Part shown: positions 7,041 through 14,475 of the stretch, piece by piece | Layout of the letters: the number at the start of each line of letters is the position of its first letter | Numbering within the stretch: position 1 is the stretch's first letter | Source: Akkermansia muciniphila | Lineage (GTDB): Bacteria > Verrucomicrobiota > Verrucomicrobiia > Verrucomicrobiales > Akkermansiaceae | Assembly: GCA_945883695.1 (NCBI GenBank) | Contig: CAMCYK010000021.1 | Location: 1-43,441, forward strand | DNA length: 43,441 bases | Direction of reading: 5' to 3' | Notes under the pieces: generated by a model | Told to the model about the DNA's origin: nothing | The model's database searches: none | The model's input: only the letters and a program-made list of their open reading frames with translations | Position numbers and translations under genes: made by a program

Positions 7041-8295
7041 GCTCTACCGTCAGGGCATTGACTCACCGCTGCTCACCCACTGGCTGCCCACGCTGCTGGT
7101 CTGGGCGGGAGCGGCGCTGCTGTATGTGGGCGCGGCGGAATTCCGGGGGCGGCGGGCGCTGCTAAAGGGGCCGCTGCTGTGCTGCGTGCCGGCGCTGGCC
7201 GGCTACCTTTGGTTCGGCTGGGGTTCTCCGCAAACCTGGTTGAGGCCGATCTTCTACTCGACGCCGGCGGTGCTCTTCCTGGGACTGACGGCGCGCGAAT
7301 GGCTCGGTGAGCAGCGGGCAGGCCTGCGCGTGGCCTCCTGCTGCGGCGGGGTGGCCGCGGTGATCTACGCGCTCACGTATGTGGCCCGTGCCTGGCTGAT
7401 CGCCATCCATCAGGTGGATCCGGAACCGCTGCAAGGCGGCGGCGCGCAGGTGATGGTGATCGTCAGCACGCTGCTGTGGTTGTTCTGCTGGACGTATACC
7501 GCGTTGCTGCTGCTCAACCAGTGGCATCACTCGGAAAAAGTCCGGTTTCATGAGGCGCAGCTGATGGCGCAGAAGGATCTGGTGCAGGTCGAGCGCCAGC
7601 TGGCGCTCCGCGAGCGGGAGCTGCTGAACGAGCGCACGCTGCGGCAGCGGGATCTGCTGCTGCGCGACCTCCATGACGGCATCGGCGGGATGACGGCGAA
7701 TCTGGTCCTGCTGGTCTCGATGGGACGCCGCGAGGAGGAAGCGGGCGAGCGGCATGAGCTGATGCGCCACATCGAGCATCTGGTGGTCGATTGCAACCGG
7801 GAGGTGAGATCGCTGATGGACGTGCTCGAGAAGGGCCCGGTGGAATGGGGCCAATTTCTCCGGGAGCTGCGCGAGCATGCCGAGCATCTGACGGCGGGCC
7901 ACGGTTTCCAACTGGACTGGCAGGTGAGTGGCGAGCTGCCGACAAGCCCGCTGAGCGATGCCGCGGCCCGGCTCTCGCTGTTGCGCTGCCTGAAGGAGGC
8001 CGTCAGCAACCTCGCCCGCCACGCCCACGCCCGCCACGCCACCATCCGGGTCCGCTTTTTCAAGCAGAGCTTCGGCGTCACCGTCCGCGATGACGGCATC
8101 GGGCTCAAGAACAGGGAGGTCGCGGCTTCCGGCGGCCGCGGCTTGGCAAACATGCGTCGCCGCTGTGAGGAACTGCGTGGCCGCGTCACCATCCATAGAA
8201 ACTGCGGCACCACGCTCCGATTCATCATTCCACTTCCGGTGACCCTCCAGGGCATCGCCAAAAAACCCCCAATCCGGGATCTTGCCTGCGCCTGA
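6793..8295 (+). CDS. NarL-family membrane sensor histidine kinase
   Basis: Up to 500 residues. Translation may begin at TTG 6793 or, more likely, TTG 6880, just before IKADIPTLALISGC where the first membrane helix starts; the truncated copy has an ATG at the matching place. About seven hydrophobic segments (residues 35-230) form a membrane sensor region, followed by a coiled linker. The HisKA_3 phosphoacceptor is in RDLHDGIGG (about His294). A HATPase domain follows, with NLARHAHA (N box), DDGIGL (G1) and GRGLANMRRR (G2). It should phosphorylate the response regulator encoded 21 bp downstream. A run of nine G at 7021-7029 lies in the coding region for helix 2; loss or gain of one base would truncate the protein. 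The signal is unknown. The position suggests control of the local PEP-CTERM and fusion genes. Confidence 0.88.
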   Translation: MVFIGDEKLARSGGGFRWWRAVVDLAVLSLIKADIPTLALISGCVAILQALAFCVAWSLNRRTPGLGRWTVGSLLGGGGLLLMLYRQGIDSPLLTHWLPTLLVWAGAALLYVGAAEFRGRRALLKGPLLCCVPALAGYLWFGWGSPQTWLRPIFYSTPAVLFLGLTAREWLGEQRAGLRVASCCGGVAAVIYALTYVARAWLIAIHQVDPEPLQGGGAQVMVIVSTLLWLFCWTYTALLLLNQWHHSEKVRFHEAQLMAQKDLVQVERQLALRERELLNERTLRQRDLLLRDLHDGIGGMTANLVLLVSMGRREEEAGERHELMRHIEHLVVDCNREVRSLMDVLEKGPVEWGQFLRELREHAEHLTAGHGFQLDWQVSGELPTSPLSDAAARLSLLRCLKEAVSNLARHAHARHATIRVRFFKQSFGVTVRDDGIGLKNREVAASGGRGLANMRRRCEELRGRVTIHRNCGTTLRFIIPLPVTLQGIAKKPPIRDLACA

Positions 8296-8316
8296 GGTGG
8301 GAGGCATGAAAAACGC

Positions 8317-8955
8317 ATGATTCGCTTGGTGGTGGTGGAAGATGATCCGGATATGCTCGCGACCCTGCGACTGCTTTTCGCGGCGGTGGGTGGCATGCTT
8401 CTGGTGGGGGCCTACGAGACGGCCGAGGCGGCGCTGGAAGAGACGGACTGGCAGGCGGTGGACGTGCTTTTGACGGATCTGGATCTGCCGGGATTGAGCG
8501 GGCCGCAGTTGATCGCGGTGGCCCGCGGGCAGGCTCCGGGGCTGCTGGCCCTGGCACACACCGTTCATGAACAGCGTGACAGCCTGTTCCAGGCCCTGCG
8601 CTCGGGTGCCGCCGGCTACCTCGTCAAAGGAATGCCCGCACCGGAGTTGGTCGCCTCCATCCGCGCGATCCACGGCGGAGAAACCCCGGTCAGCCCGGCG
8701 GTGGCAGGCCACCTGATCTCCTGGTTCCGCGAGACCGATGCCGCTTCGCGGGCGGCTCCCGAAGAGGACTTGACGAGCCGGGAACTGCAAGTGCTGCGGA
8801 GTTTCGCCCGTGGGAGCACTTATGATGAAATCGCCGACGCCATGAGCATCAGCCGCCACACCGTCCACAGCCATATTCGCAACATTTACGGCAAGCTGCA
8901 TGTCAACAACCGCAGGCAGGCGCTCCGCCAGGCCCTGAGCCGGGGTTTCGTGTGA
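8317..8955 (+). CDS. NarL/LuxR-type response regulator
   Basis: 212 residues. The receiver domain (1-120) has the acidic pair in VVEDDPD, the phosphoacceptor Asp in LLTDLDLPG, and Lys in YLVKGMPAPE. The C-terminal LuxR helix-turn-helix (about 150-210) reads LTSRELQVLRSFARG, DEIADAMSISRHTVHSHIRN and IYGKLHVNNR. It is the cognate partner of the kinase immediately upstream (21-bp gap, same strand), forming a two-gene operon. Phosphorylation should drive dimerisation and DNA binding. Candidate targets are the hairpin-plus-box elements before the neighbouring PEP-CTERM genes; that link is inference. Confidence 0.93.
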   Translation: MIRLVVVEDDPDMLATLRLLFAAVGGMLLVGAYETAEAALEETDWQAVDVLLTDLDLPGLSGPQLIAVARGQAPGLLALAHTVHEQRDSLFQALRSGAAGYLVKGMPAPELVASIRAIHGGETPVSPAVAGHLISWFRETDAASRAAPEEDLTSRELQVLRSFARGSTYDEIADAMSISRHTVHSHIRNIYGKLHVNNRRQALRQALSRGFV

Positions 8956-9002
8956 CCCGGTTGAACTGCGTGACAGGGAAGCATGAGCGGTAACCTTGCC
9001 AC

Positions 9003-9074
9003 ACCGTAAAATGCCCACCGTAAAATGCCCGTCCCTTCAACAAGTGCCAAATGCCCGTCCCTTCAACAAGTGCC
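9003..9074. repeat. Short tandem repeats, RAYT-associated type
   Basis: Two copies of ACCGTAAAATGCCC (9003-9016, 9017-9030) run into two exact 26-bp copies (9023-9048, 9049-9074) sharing the core AAATGCCCGTCCCTT. The same core recurs at 9980-10060 directly before the transposase gene, so both clusters probably belong to one repeat family. Confidence 0.8.
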
Positions 9075-9115
9075 CGCGGGGGAGGAAGGGCCGGCAATCA
9101 GGTCGTCACTCCAAC

Positions 9116-9143
9116 AAAAGAGGCGGCCTTGCGACCGCCTCTT
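9116..9143 (-). terminator. Probable terminator of PEP-CTERM gene 4
   Basis: A perfect 9-bp stem (9118-9126 and 9135-9143) with an 8-nt loop lies just after the stop of the minus-strand gene. In minus sense it is followed by TTTTGTTGG, a short and weak T-tract. Confidence 0.55.
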
Positions 9144-9171
9144 CCGGGATACGTTCTCCGCGTGAGACCGC

Positions 9172-9792
9172 TTATGCCGCGCGCTTGCTGCGGCGGCGGG
9201 TCAGGATGCCACCGGCAGCCAGGCCGAGCAGGCCGAGGCTGGTGGAGGCTTCCGGCACGGCGGAGGTGCCGCCGCCGGAGGCTGGACCAACATTTATTTG
9301 AATGATGTCAGGTCCGGCGGCCCAACTATAACTGGTGCCTGAGGTAAGCCCCAAGGAGGACAAATTCTCATTGTCATATACCGTTGATGAATTGATGGGA
9401 GTGCCAGCGGAATAACCCTTGGGAAGAAACAAATAAGAGTCGCCCCCCTGTTTAGCCTGGAAACCAACAGTATCTCCTGAGAGCCGAATTCCGCCGAAAT
9501 TTGAAGAACTACTACCAATGGAATAAGGAGCGACCGTAGCCTTCGCATAGAGGTCGGCAAGTCCTCCCCCGAACGAGATAATGGCCCCTCTATCTGGCTG
9601 AATATACGATTGCTGCGTTTGAAAACTCGTGACGAAGGTCCAACCCGCGAGGCTGCTGATTGATCCATTCACCGTTAGGTTTACAGTATTAACGCCGGTT
9701 TCCACTAAATTAAATGACAGCGTGGCTGCCGAGAGGGAAGTCGAACAAGCTCCGGCAATCGCCAGAGCACAGAGGTATTTACTTATTTTCAT
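9172..9792 (-). CDS. PEP-CTERM-like exported protein 4
   Basis: 206 residues from the ATG at 9792. Signal peptide: MKISKYLCALAIAGACSTSL, then SAA. The tail VPEASTSLGLLGLAAGG, then RRRSKRAA keeps the three-part sorting layout with VPEA in place of VPEP. The core is rich in Ser, Thr, Gly and Asn and shows no known domain. It resembles proteins 1-3 only in its ends, and its core is AT-richer than its surroundings. It faces the response regulator gene tail to tail and carries a version of the shared upstream element. Probably an extracellular matrix or surface protein processed by an exosortase encoded elsewhere. Confidence 0.82.
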   Translation of the reverse strand: MKISKYLCALAIAGACSTSLSAATLSFNLVETGVNTVNLTVNGSISSLAGWTFVTSFQTQQSYIQPDRGAIISFGGGLADLYAKATVAPYSIGSSSSNFGGIRLSGDTVGFQAKQGGDSYLFLPKGYSAGTPINSSTVYDNENLSSLGLTSGTSYSWAAGPDIIQINVGPASGGGTSAVPEASTSLGLLGLAAGGILTRRRSKRAA

Positions 9793-9823
9793 CTTTTTTA
9801 CTTTTGTGGTTTGTTGGTAGTTG

Positions 9824-9869
9824 GCTCCAGCCCTGTTGGTCGTGGCTGGGAGCGCGTTTTCTCATTCGG
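9824..9869 (-). promoter_or_regulatory. Shared PEP-CTERM upstream element, copy 4 (diverged)
   Basis: Inverted arms GCTCCAGCC (9824-9832) and GGCTGGGAGC (9844-9853), with one bulged base, lie beside GAGAAAACGCGCTCCC (minus sense, 9848-9863). Order and spacing to the start match the other three copies, but the stem sequence differs, so structure may matter more than sequence. Confidence 0.45.
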
Positions 9870-9979
9870 AAATGGGGTGGCAAGAAGGCGCATGAGGCCT
9901 TGCCAATCCACAATCGGTGAATCATGCGCGGTTTCCTGACTATAAAGCAATGGTCTTGGCGGGGTAATTTCGGGGTAAT

Positions 9980-10060
9980 GGTGACCGTAAAAATGCCGGT
10001 GACCGTAAAAATGCCGACCGTAAAAATGCCCGTCCCTTTCGTAAAAATGCCCGTCCCTTT
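9980..10060. repeat. Tandem repeats upstream of the RAYT gene
   Basis: Two 18-bp copies of GGTGACCGTAAAAATGCC (9980-9997, 9998-10015) are followed by two 21-bp copies (10019-10039, 10040-10060) with the core GTAAAAATGCCCGTCCCTTT. They share their core with the cluster at 9003-9074 and end 45 bp before the transposase start codon. Confidence 0.82.
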
Positions 10061-10104
10061 GAAAATACGCTTGCTGTGAAATACTGGTTCCCCATCCTGC
10101 TCAC

Positions 10105-11190
10105 ATGCGCCGGCCCCGCCTGAAAGCTCCCGCCTCCCATCCGGTGGCGTACTACCATTGTGTTTCGAGAATCGTGAACCGCGACTTTGTCCTTGGCGAC
10201 GCCGAGCGAGACAAGTTGGTCGAATACATGCGGACCTACGAACAACTATATGGCCTGCGGGTGCTCTCCTACTGCATCATGTCGAACCACTTCCACATCC
10301 TGGTGGAAGTCCCGCAGCGGCCGGCAGAGGCGGATCTGCCGGGTGACGCCGCGCTGGTGGCCAAGGTTCGTGACTGCCTCGGCGACAAGCTCGCCAACGG
10401 CCTGGAGTGGGAACTTTCCCATCACCGGGGCCAAGGGAACCTCGAAGCCGCCGAAGCCCTGCGCGAAAGCTGGTTCGGCCGGATGTGGAACGTCAGCACC
10501 TACATGAAAGTGCTCAAGCAGCGCTTTAGCCAGTGGTTCAACGGCCGCCACTCACGCCGCGGGACCCTGTGGGAGGACCGCTACCGCTCCGTGCTGGTGG
10601 AAGGCAGAGGCCAGGCGCTGCGGGCGATGGTCGCCTACATCGACCTCAACCCCGTCCGAGCGAAGCTCTGCGACGATCCAAAGGACTACCGCTGGTGCGG
10701 GTATGCCGAAGCGGTGGCCGGCGGCAAGGAAGCCCGCGAAGCCGTGGCCTTCCTAGCCGCCCTCAATCCCCACGGCGGGATGAAGTCGGAACGGGACACT
10801 GCCGCGGTGAAGCCCAAGGAAGCTCTCCGCCGCTGGCGCTGCCATCTGTTCGGCATTCCGGAGAACGGGTCCCGCCAGAAGGGCGAGGCCTCGAAAGGCG
10901 AGATGGCCGCCATCTACCGCGACCGGATCCCGCGGGAAAAGGCGCTGGAGGTGCTGGCCCGCGGCGGGAAGCTGTCCCAGGCCGATTACCTCCGCTGCAA
11001 GGTGCGCTACTTCAGCGACGGCGCGGTGATCGGTGGAAAAGCCTTCGTGGACGAGATGTTCGCCGCTTTCCGCGACCGCTTCGGGCCGAAGCGGAAGGAC
11101 GGCGCACGGCCGCTTCGCGGACTGGCGGGCGATTCCCCGGATGATCGGCTTTTCAACTTACGGCAGCTCCGTAGCGGCGTGTTCGGGTAA
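10105..11190 (+). CDS. REP-associated tyrosine transposase (RAYT, Y1_Tnp)
   Basis: 361 residues. Near the N-terminus YHCVSRIVNRDF is typical of the Y1 transposase family. The HUH metal site is NHFHILVEV, and FGRMWNVSTYMKVLKQRF places the candidate catalytic Tyr. Then GTLWEDRYRSVLVE and YIDLNPVRAKL, both characteristic of RAYTs. Such proteins cut and join single-stranded DNA at short repeats and are usually single-copy, domesticated genes, not self-mobile elements. The 170-residue C-terminal extension is not assigned. The gene stands alone between PEP-CTERM gene 4 and the M16 peptidase gene. Tandem repeats directly upstream and about 1 kb further left are candidate substrates. Confidence 0.9.
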   Translation: MRRPRLKAPASHPVAYYHCVSRIVNRDFVLGDAERDKLVEYMRTYEQLYGLRVLSYCIMSNHFHILVEVPQRPAEADLPGDAALVAKVRDCLGDKLANGLEWELSHHRGQGNLEAAEALRESWFGRMWNVSTYMKVLKQRFSQWFNGRHSRRGTLWEDRYRSVLVEGRGQALRAMVAYIDLNPVRAKLCDDPKDYRWCGYAEAVAGGKEAREAVAFLAALNPHGGMKSERDTAAVKPKEALRRWRCHLFGIPENGSRQKGEASKGEMAAIYRDRIPREKALEVLARGGKLSQADYLRCKVRYFSDGAVIGGKAFVDEMFAAFRDRFGPKRKDGARPLRGLAGDSPDDRLFNLRQLRSGVFG

Positions 11191-11423
11191 AGGTTCCCTC
11201 CGTCTGGTCTGGAGAACCCGTTGCCAAGCATGGGGTGACCGGGCTCTCGGTTCGGCATCCTGCCTCCGCTTGCAAACGGGATGGGGCAGAGCGCCGGGAG
11301 AGTGGCGCACGCTTCCAGCGTGTGACTGGAAAGGCAGTCATCCTGACCGCCTGACCTTGTATCGGCTGCACAGCCCGCAGCATGTGGGCTGTCCTGTTGC
11401 AGGCCGGAGGCATTCACGATTTT
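11191..11423. other. Non-coding spacer with a row of small hairpins
   Basis: No gene is seen. There are three short perfect inverted repeats in sequence: CACGCT/AGCGTG near 11308-11322, TGACTG/CAGTCA near 11323-11340, and ACAGCCC/GGGCTGT near 11368-11390. It resembles a repetitive intergenic element at the 3' side of the transposase gene. Confidence 0.4.
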
Positions 11424-13931
11424 TCAGGAGGGCAGCACGCGGACGGTGACGGGCGGGCTGCCGAGGAGGGTGGCGGCGGCGGCTTTGACTTCTTCGGCGC
11501 CGAGGGCTTGGAAGATGGCGGCCATCTCGCGGTGGTGGTCGACGGGGAGGCCGAACAGGACGTCGATGGCGGCCAAGCGGGCGATCGAGGCGGGGGATTG
11601 CATGCCGATGGCGAGGCTCGACAGGACGGTGGCGCGGACCCGCCCGAAGGCCTCGTCCGGGATCCCGTGGGTGGCGATTTTGTGGATCTCGGCGGTCAGT
11701 TCGCGCTGGGCGAAGTCGACCTGGGCGGGGTCGGTGGCGAGGTAGAAGCCGAAGAAGCCGGCGTCGTGGCCGTGGAACTGGGTCGCGCCGACCTGGTAGG
11801 CGAGGCCGAGTTCCTCGCGGATCCGGGTGAACAGCGGGCCGGCCATGTCGCTGCACCATTCCTGGATCATGCGGAGCGCGAAGCGGCGGGGATCGAGCGC
11901 GCCGCAGCCGGGGTAGGCGAGGGCGAGCACGGCCTGCTTTTTCGGCAGGAAGGCCTCGATCTCGAAGTCGCCGCGGACGGTCGCGGCAGGGGCGGTCCAG
12001 GGCGTGCCGGCGGGCAGGTTGCCGATGCCGGCGGCCAGCAGATCGCGGGCTTCCGACAGGTCGAAGGCCCCGGCCAGGGCGACCACGGTGTTCGCGCCTT
12101 GGAAATGGCGCGAGTGGTGGGCGGACAGGGCGAGGCGGTCGAGCGTGGCGAGCGATACCTCGCTGCCGAGCGAAGGCAGGCCGTAGCCGCTGCCGTCGAA
12201 CAGGTGCTGGCGGGCCAGCCGGAAGCCGGTGGACAGCGGGTCTTCCAGCGACTCGCGCAGCGAGGCGAGCTGGCTGGCGCGTTCGCGCTCGATCGAGTCG
12301 CCGTGGAAGGCGGGCTCGGCGAGGACCTCGGCGAGCAGCGGAAGCAGGGCCGCGAGATCGGGCGAAAGGCCGGACATCTGGACCAGCAAGGCATTGTTGC
12401 CAGAGCCCGCGCCGAGCGTGGCGCCGAGCGCTTCCAAGGTGCCGGCGAGCTCGGCGGCGCTGCGGCGGCGGGTGCCCTGCGGCAAGGTGGCGGCGAGCAG
12501 GGTGTTGAGGCCGGCGTTTTCCGGGATCTCCGAGACCACGCCGGCGCGGATCGCGACCTGGGCGGCGACGATCGGCACCCGCGGGTCGGGCAGCAGCGCG
12601 ATCGTCGCGCCGTTGGGAAGGGTGAAGCATTCCGGCTCGGTCCGGCGGCGGGCGGCGGCTTTTTGCGCGACCGGTGCCGGGGCGTCCTCGGGGTCGAGGA
12701 TGGAAATTGTGACATTGTCGGCGGTCAACAGCGCCATCGCGCGGCGGACGTCGGCGGCGGTGGTGGCATCCAGCGCGGCGAGGTAGCGGCGGGTGAAATC
12801 GAGGTCGCGGGCTTCGTGCCAGTTCGACGCGAGGTCGGTGGCGCGGCCGGACGCGCTGGTCAGCGTCTTGAACTGGCTGGCGGCGATCTGGCGGCGGGCC
12901 TTGGCCAGTTCGTCATCGAGCGCGCTGGCCGGCATGTCGGCGATTTCGGCGAGGATGGCGGCGACCAGCTCGTCGCGCTTTTCCGGCTCGGCTTCGGCGG
13001 AGACGGCGAACAGGCCTTCGCGGCCGGACTGGCTCCAGGACCAGGCGGAAATCTCCAGCGCCAGACCCTTTTCCTCCCGCAGCCGGCGATACAGCCGGGC
13101 CGAGCGGCCGCGGCCGAGCACGGCGGCGGCGAGGTCGTAGGCCGCCACGTCGGGATGACCGAGCGGCGGGATCTTCCACGCCAGGCTGAGCTTGCTGGCC
13201 GGCACCGCGAAATTCAGGTGGCCGCGCCGCGGACCGAGCTGGGTGCCGTCTTCCGGCACCACGGGTTCCGCGCCGCTGCCGCGCGGGAAGGCACCGAAAA
13301 ATTCGTCGATCCTTTCGCGGACCTCCACGGCGTCGAAGTCGCCCGACAGGCACAGGCAGCAGCGGTCCGGGGTGTAGCGGGCGCGGTGATACGCGGTCAG
13401 GTCGCCGTAGCTGATGGCGTCGAACAGCGCGCGATGCCCGATCACCGGATGCCGCCGCGGGTCGGAGGTGAAGGCGGTCGAAAACAGCAGGCGGCTCGCC
13501 ATGTCGTCGGGATCGTCGAGGCCCATGTCGATCTCGCGGCGGATGACGTCTTTTTCCTTCTCGAACTCGTGCTCCGGCAGGGCCGGTTCGAAGACCATCG
13601 CGGCGAGCACCTCGAGGAACACCGGCAGGCCGCTGGCCGGGCCGTCGATGTAATACACGGTCCGGTCGAAGGTGGTGTAGGCATTCCAGTGGCCGCCGGC
13701 GGCCTGGACGGTGGTGGCCAGCTCGTCGGCACCGAAGCGTCCGCCGCCCTTGAAGACCATGTGCTCGAGGAAATGGGAGATGCCGGAGCCCAGGCAGGCA
13801 CCTTCATGAAGGCTGCCGCTTTCGACCCACAGCTGCGCGCTGATCACCGGCGCGGCGGGGTCGGGGTCGAGAATCAGGGTCAATCCGTTGGGCAGGCGGT
13901 CGAGTAGGGCGGCGGTGGCAGGGTATTCCAT
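11424..13931 (-). CDS. M16 family zinc peptidase, two tandem M16 domains
   Basis: 835 residues from the ATG at 13931 (MEYPATAALLDRLPNGLTL). The first M16 half holds the inverted zinc motif HFLEH (about residues 53-57) and a downstream acidic ligand region (EKEKDVIRREIDMG). The second half starts at FTLPNGATIALLPDP (about residue 430) and lacks HxxEH, as expected for the non-catalytic half that closes the chamber. It contains the R/Y substrate-binding region EELGLAYQVGATQFHG. Such single-chain pairs degrade unfolded or short peptides. No signal peptide is obvious, so it may be cytoplasmic or use an unrecognised export route. It is divergent from the small membrane protein gene, with 45 bp between starts. 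Confidence 0.9.
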   Translation of the reverse strand: MEYPATAALLDRLPNGLTLILDPDPAAPVISAQLWVESGSLHEGACLGSGISHFLEHMVFKGGGRFGADELATTVQAAGGHWNAYTTFDRTVYYIDGPASGLPVFLEVLAAMVFEPALPEHEFEKEKDVIRREIDMGLDDPDDMASRLLFSTAFTSDPRRHPVIGHRALFDAISYGDLTAYHRARYTPDRCCLCLSGDFDAVEVRERIDEFFGAFPRGSGAEPVVPEDGTQLGPRRGHLNFAVPASKLSLAWKIPPLGHPDVAAYDLAAAVLGRGRSARLYRRLREEKGLALEISAWSWSQSGREGLFAVSAEAEPEKRDELVAAILAEIADMPASALDDELAKARRQIAASQFKTLTSASGRATDLASNWHEARDLDFTRRYLAALDATTAADVRRAMALLTADNVTISILDPEDAPAPVAQKAAARRRTEPECFTLPNGATIALLPDPRVPIVAAQVAIRAGVVSEIPENAGLNTLLAATLPQGTRRRSAAELAGTLEALGATLGAGSGNNALLVQMSGLSPDLAALLPLLAEVLAEPAFHGDSIERERASQLASLRESLEDPLSTGFRLARQHLFDGSGYGLPSLGSEVSLATLDRLALSAHHSRHFQGANTVVALAGAFDLSEARDLLAAGIGNLPAGTPWTAPAATVRGDFEIEAFLPKKQAVLALAYPGCGALDPRRFALRMIQEWCSDMAGPLFTRIREELGLAYQVGATQFHGHDAGFFGFYLATDPAQVDFAQRELTAEIHKIATHGIPDEAFGRVRATVLSSLAIGMQSPASIARLAAIDVLFGLPVDHHREMAAIFQALGAEEVKAAAATLLGSPPVTVRVLPS

Positions 13932-13976
13932 GGATTTCCAGCTTGGAGCCGCAGAAATGGTCGATATACGGATGAC

Positions 13977-14447
13977 ATGCAACGATGGATCGTGGTGGTC
14001 GCGCTGGTTGTCTGCCTGCTGGGGGGCGCGACGGTGGCCGGCGTCTGGTGGAACCACCGGCAGAACAAGCCGGACAAGCGCTGGGTGCCGCTCGACTTCA
14101 ATCCCGACTTGTCCGAGGAACGGCGGCAGGAAAGCGTGGCCCAGATGCGCGAGAACTTGCTGACCGACGCGATCCTGACCGGGGTGGTCCGCGACTGCGA
14201 CGTGCAAGGCGCATGGGAACTGCCCAGCGAGGAGGCCGCCGTGGCGGAACTCCGCAAGCGGGTGTTCATCGATGCCGGCGAGCGGATGGTCAAAGGGATG
14301 CCGGTGGCCACCTTGAACATCGGCTTCCGCGGGACCGTCGGCCAAAAGGATTATCTCGACCGCTTGGCCGGGCGCCTGATGGAGGACGTCCTGCGGATGA
14401 TCGCCCCGCAACCCGCCGCTTCGGCGGCGGGGCCGTCGATCGATTGA
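13977..14447 (+). CDS. Small single-pass membrane protein, unknown function
   Basis: 156 residues. An N-terminal anchor (IVVVALVVCLLGGATVAGV) is followed by a soluble domain of about 125 residues starting NHRQNKPDKRWVPLDFNPDL. No known domain was recognised. The soluble part has regularly spaced helices (SEERRQESVAQMREN, EEAAVAELRKRVFIDAGERM) and would face the periplasm if the anchor is uncleaved. It is divergent from the M16 peptidase and convergent with metG, so it is transcribed alone. Confidence 0.75.
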   Translation: MQRWIVVVALVVCLLGGATVAGVWWNHRQNKPDKRWVPLDFNPDLSEERRQESVAQMRENLLTDAILTGVVRDCDVQGAWELPSEEAAVAELRKRVFIDAGERMVKGMPVATLNIGFRGTVGQKDYLDRLAGRLMEDVLRMIAPQPAASAAGPSID

Positions 14448-14475
14448 GCCCGGCCGGCGTCAGGGGACCAACGAC

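Noticed and set aside
11382..13907. 841-codon plus-strand open frame opposite the M16 peptidase
   Set aside because: The minus strand has the HFLEH zinc site and both M16 halves; the plus frame is low-complexity shadow.
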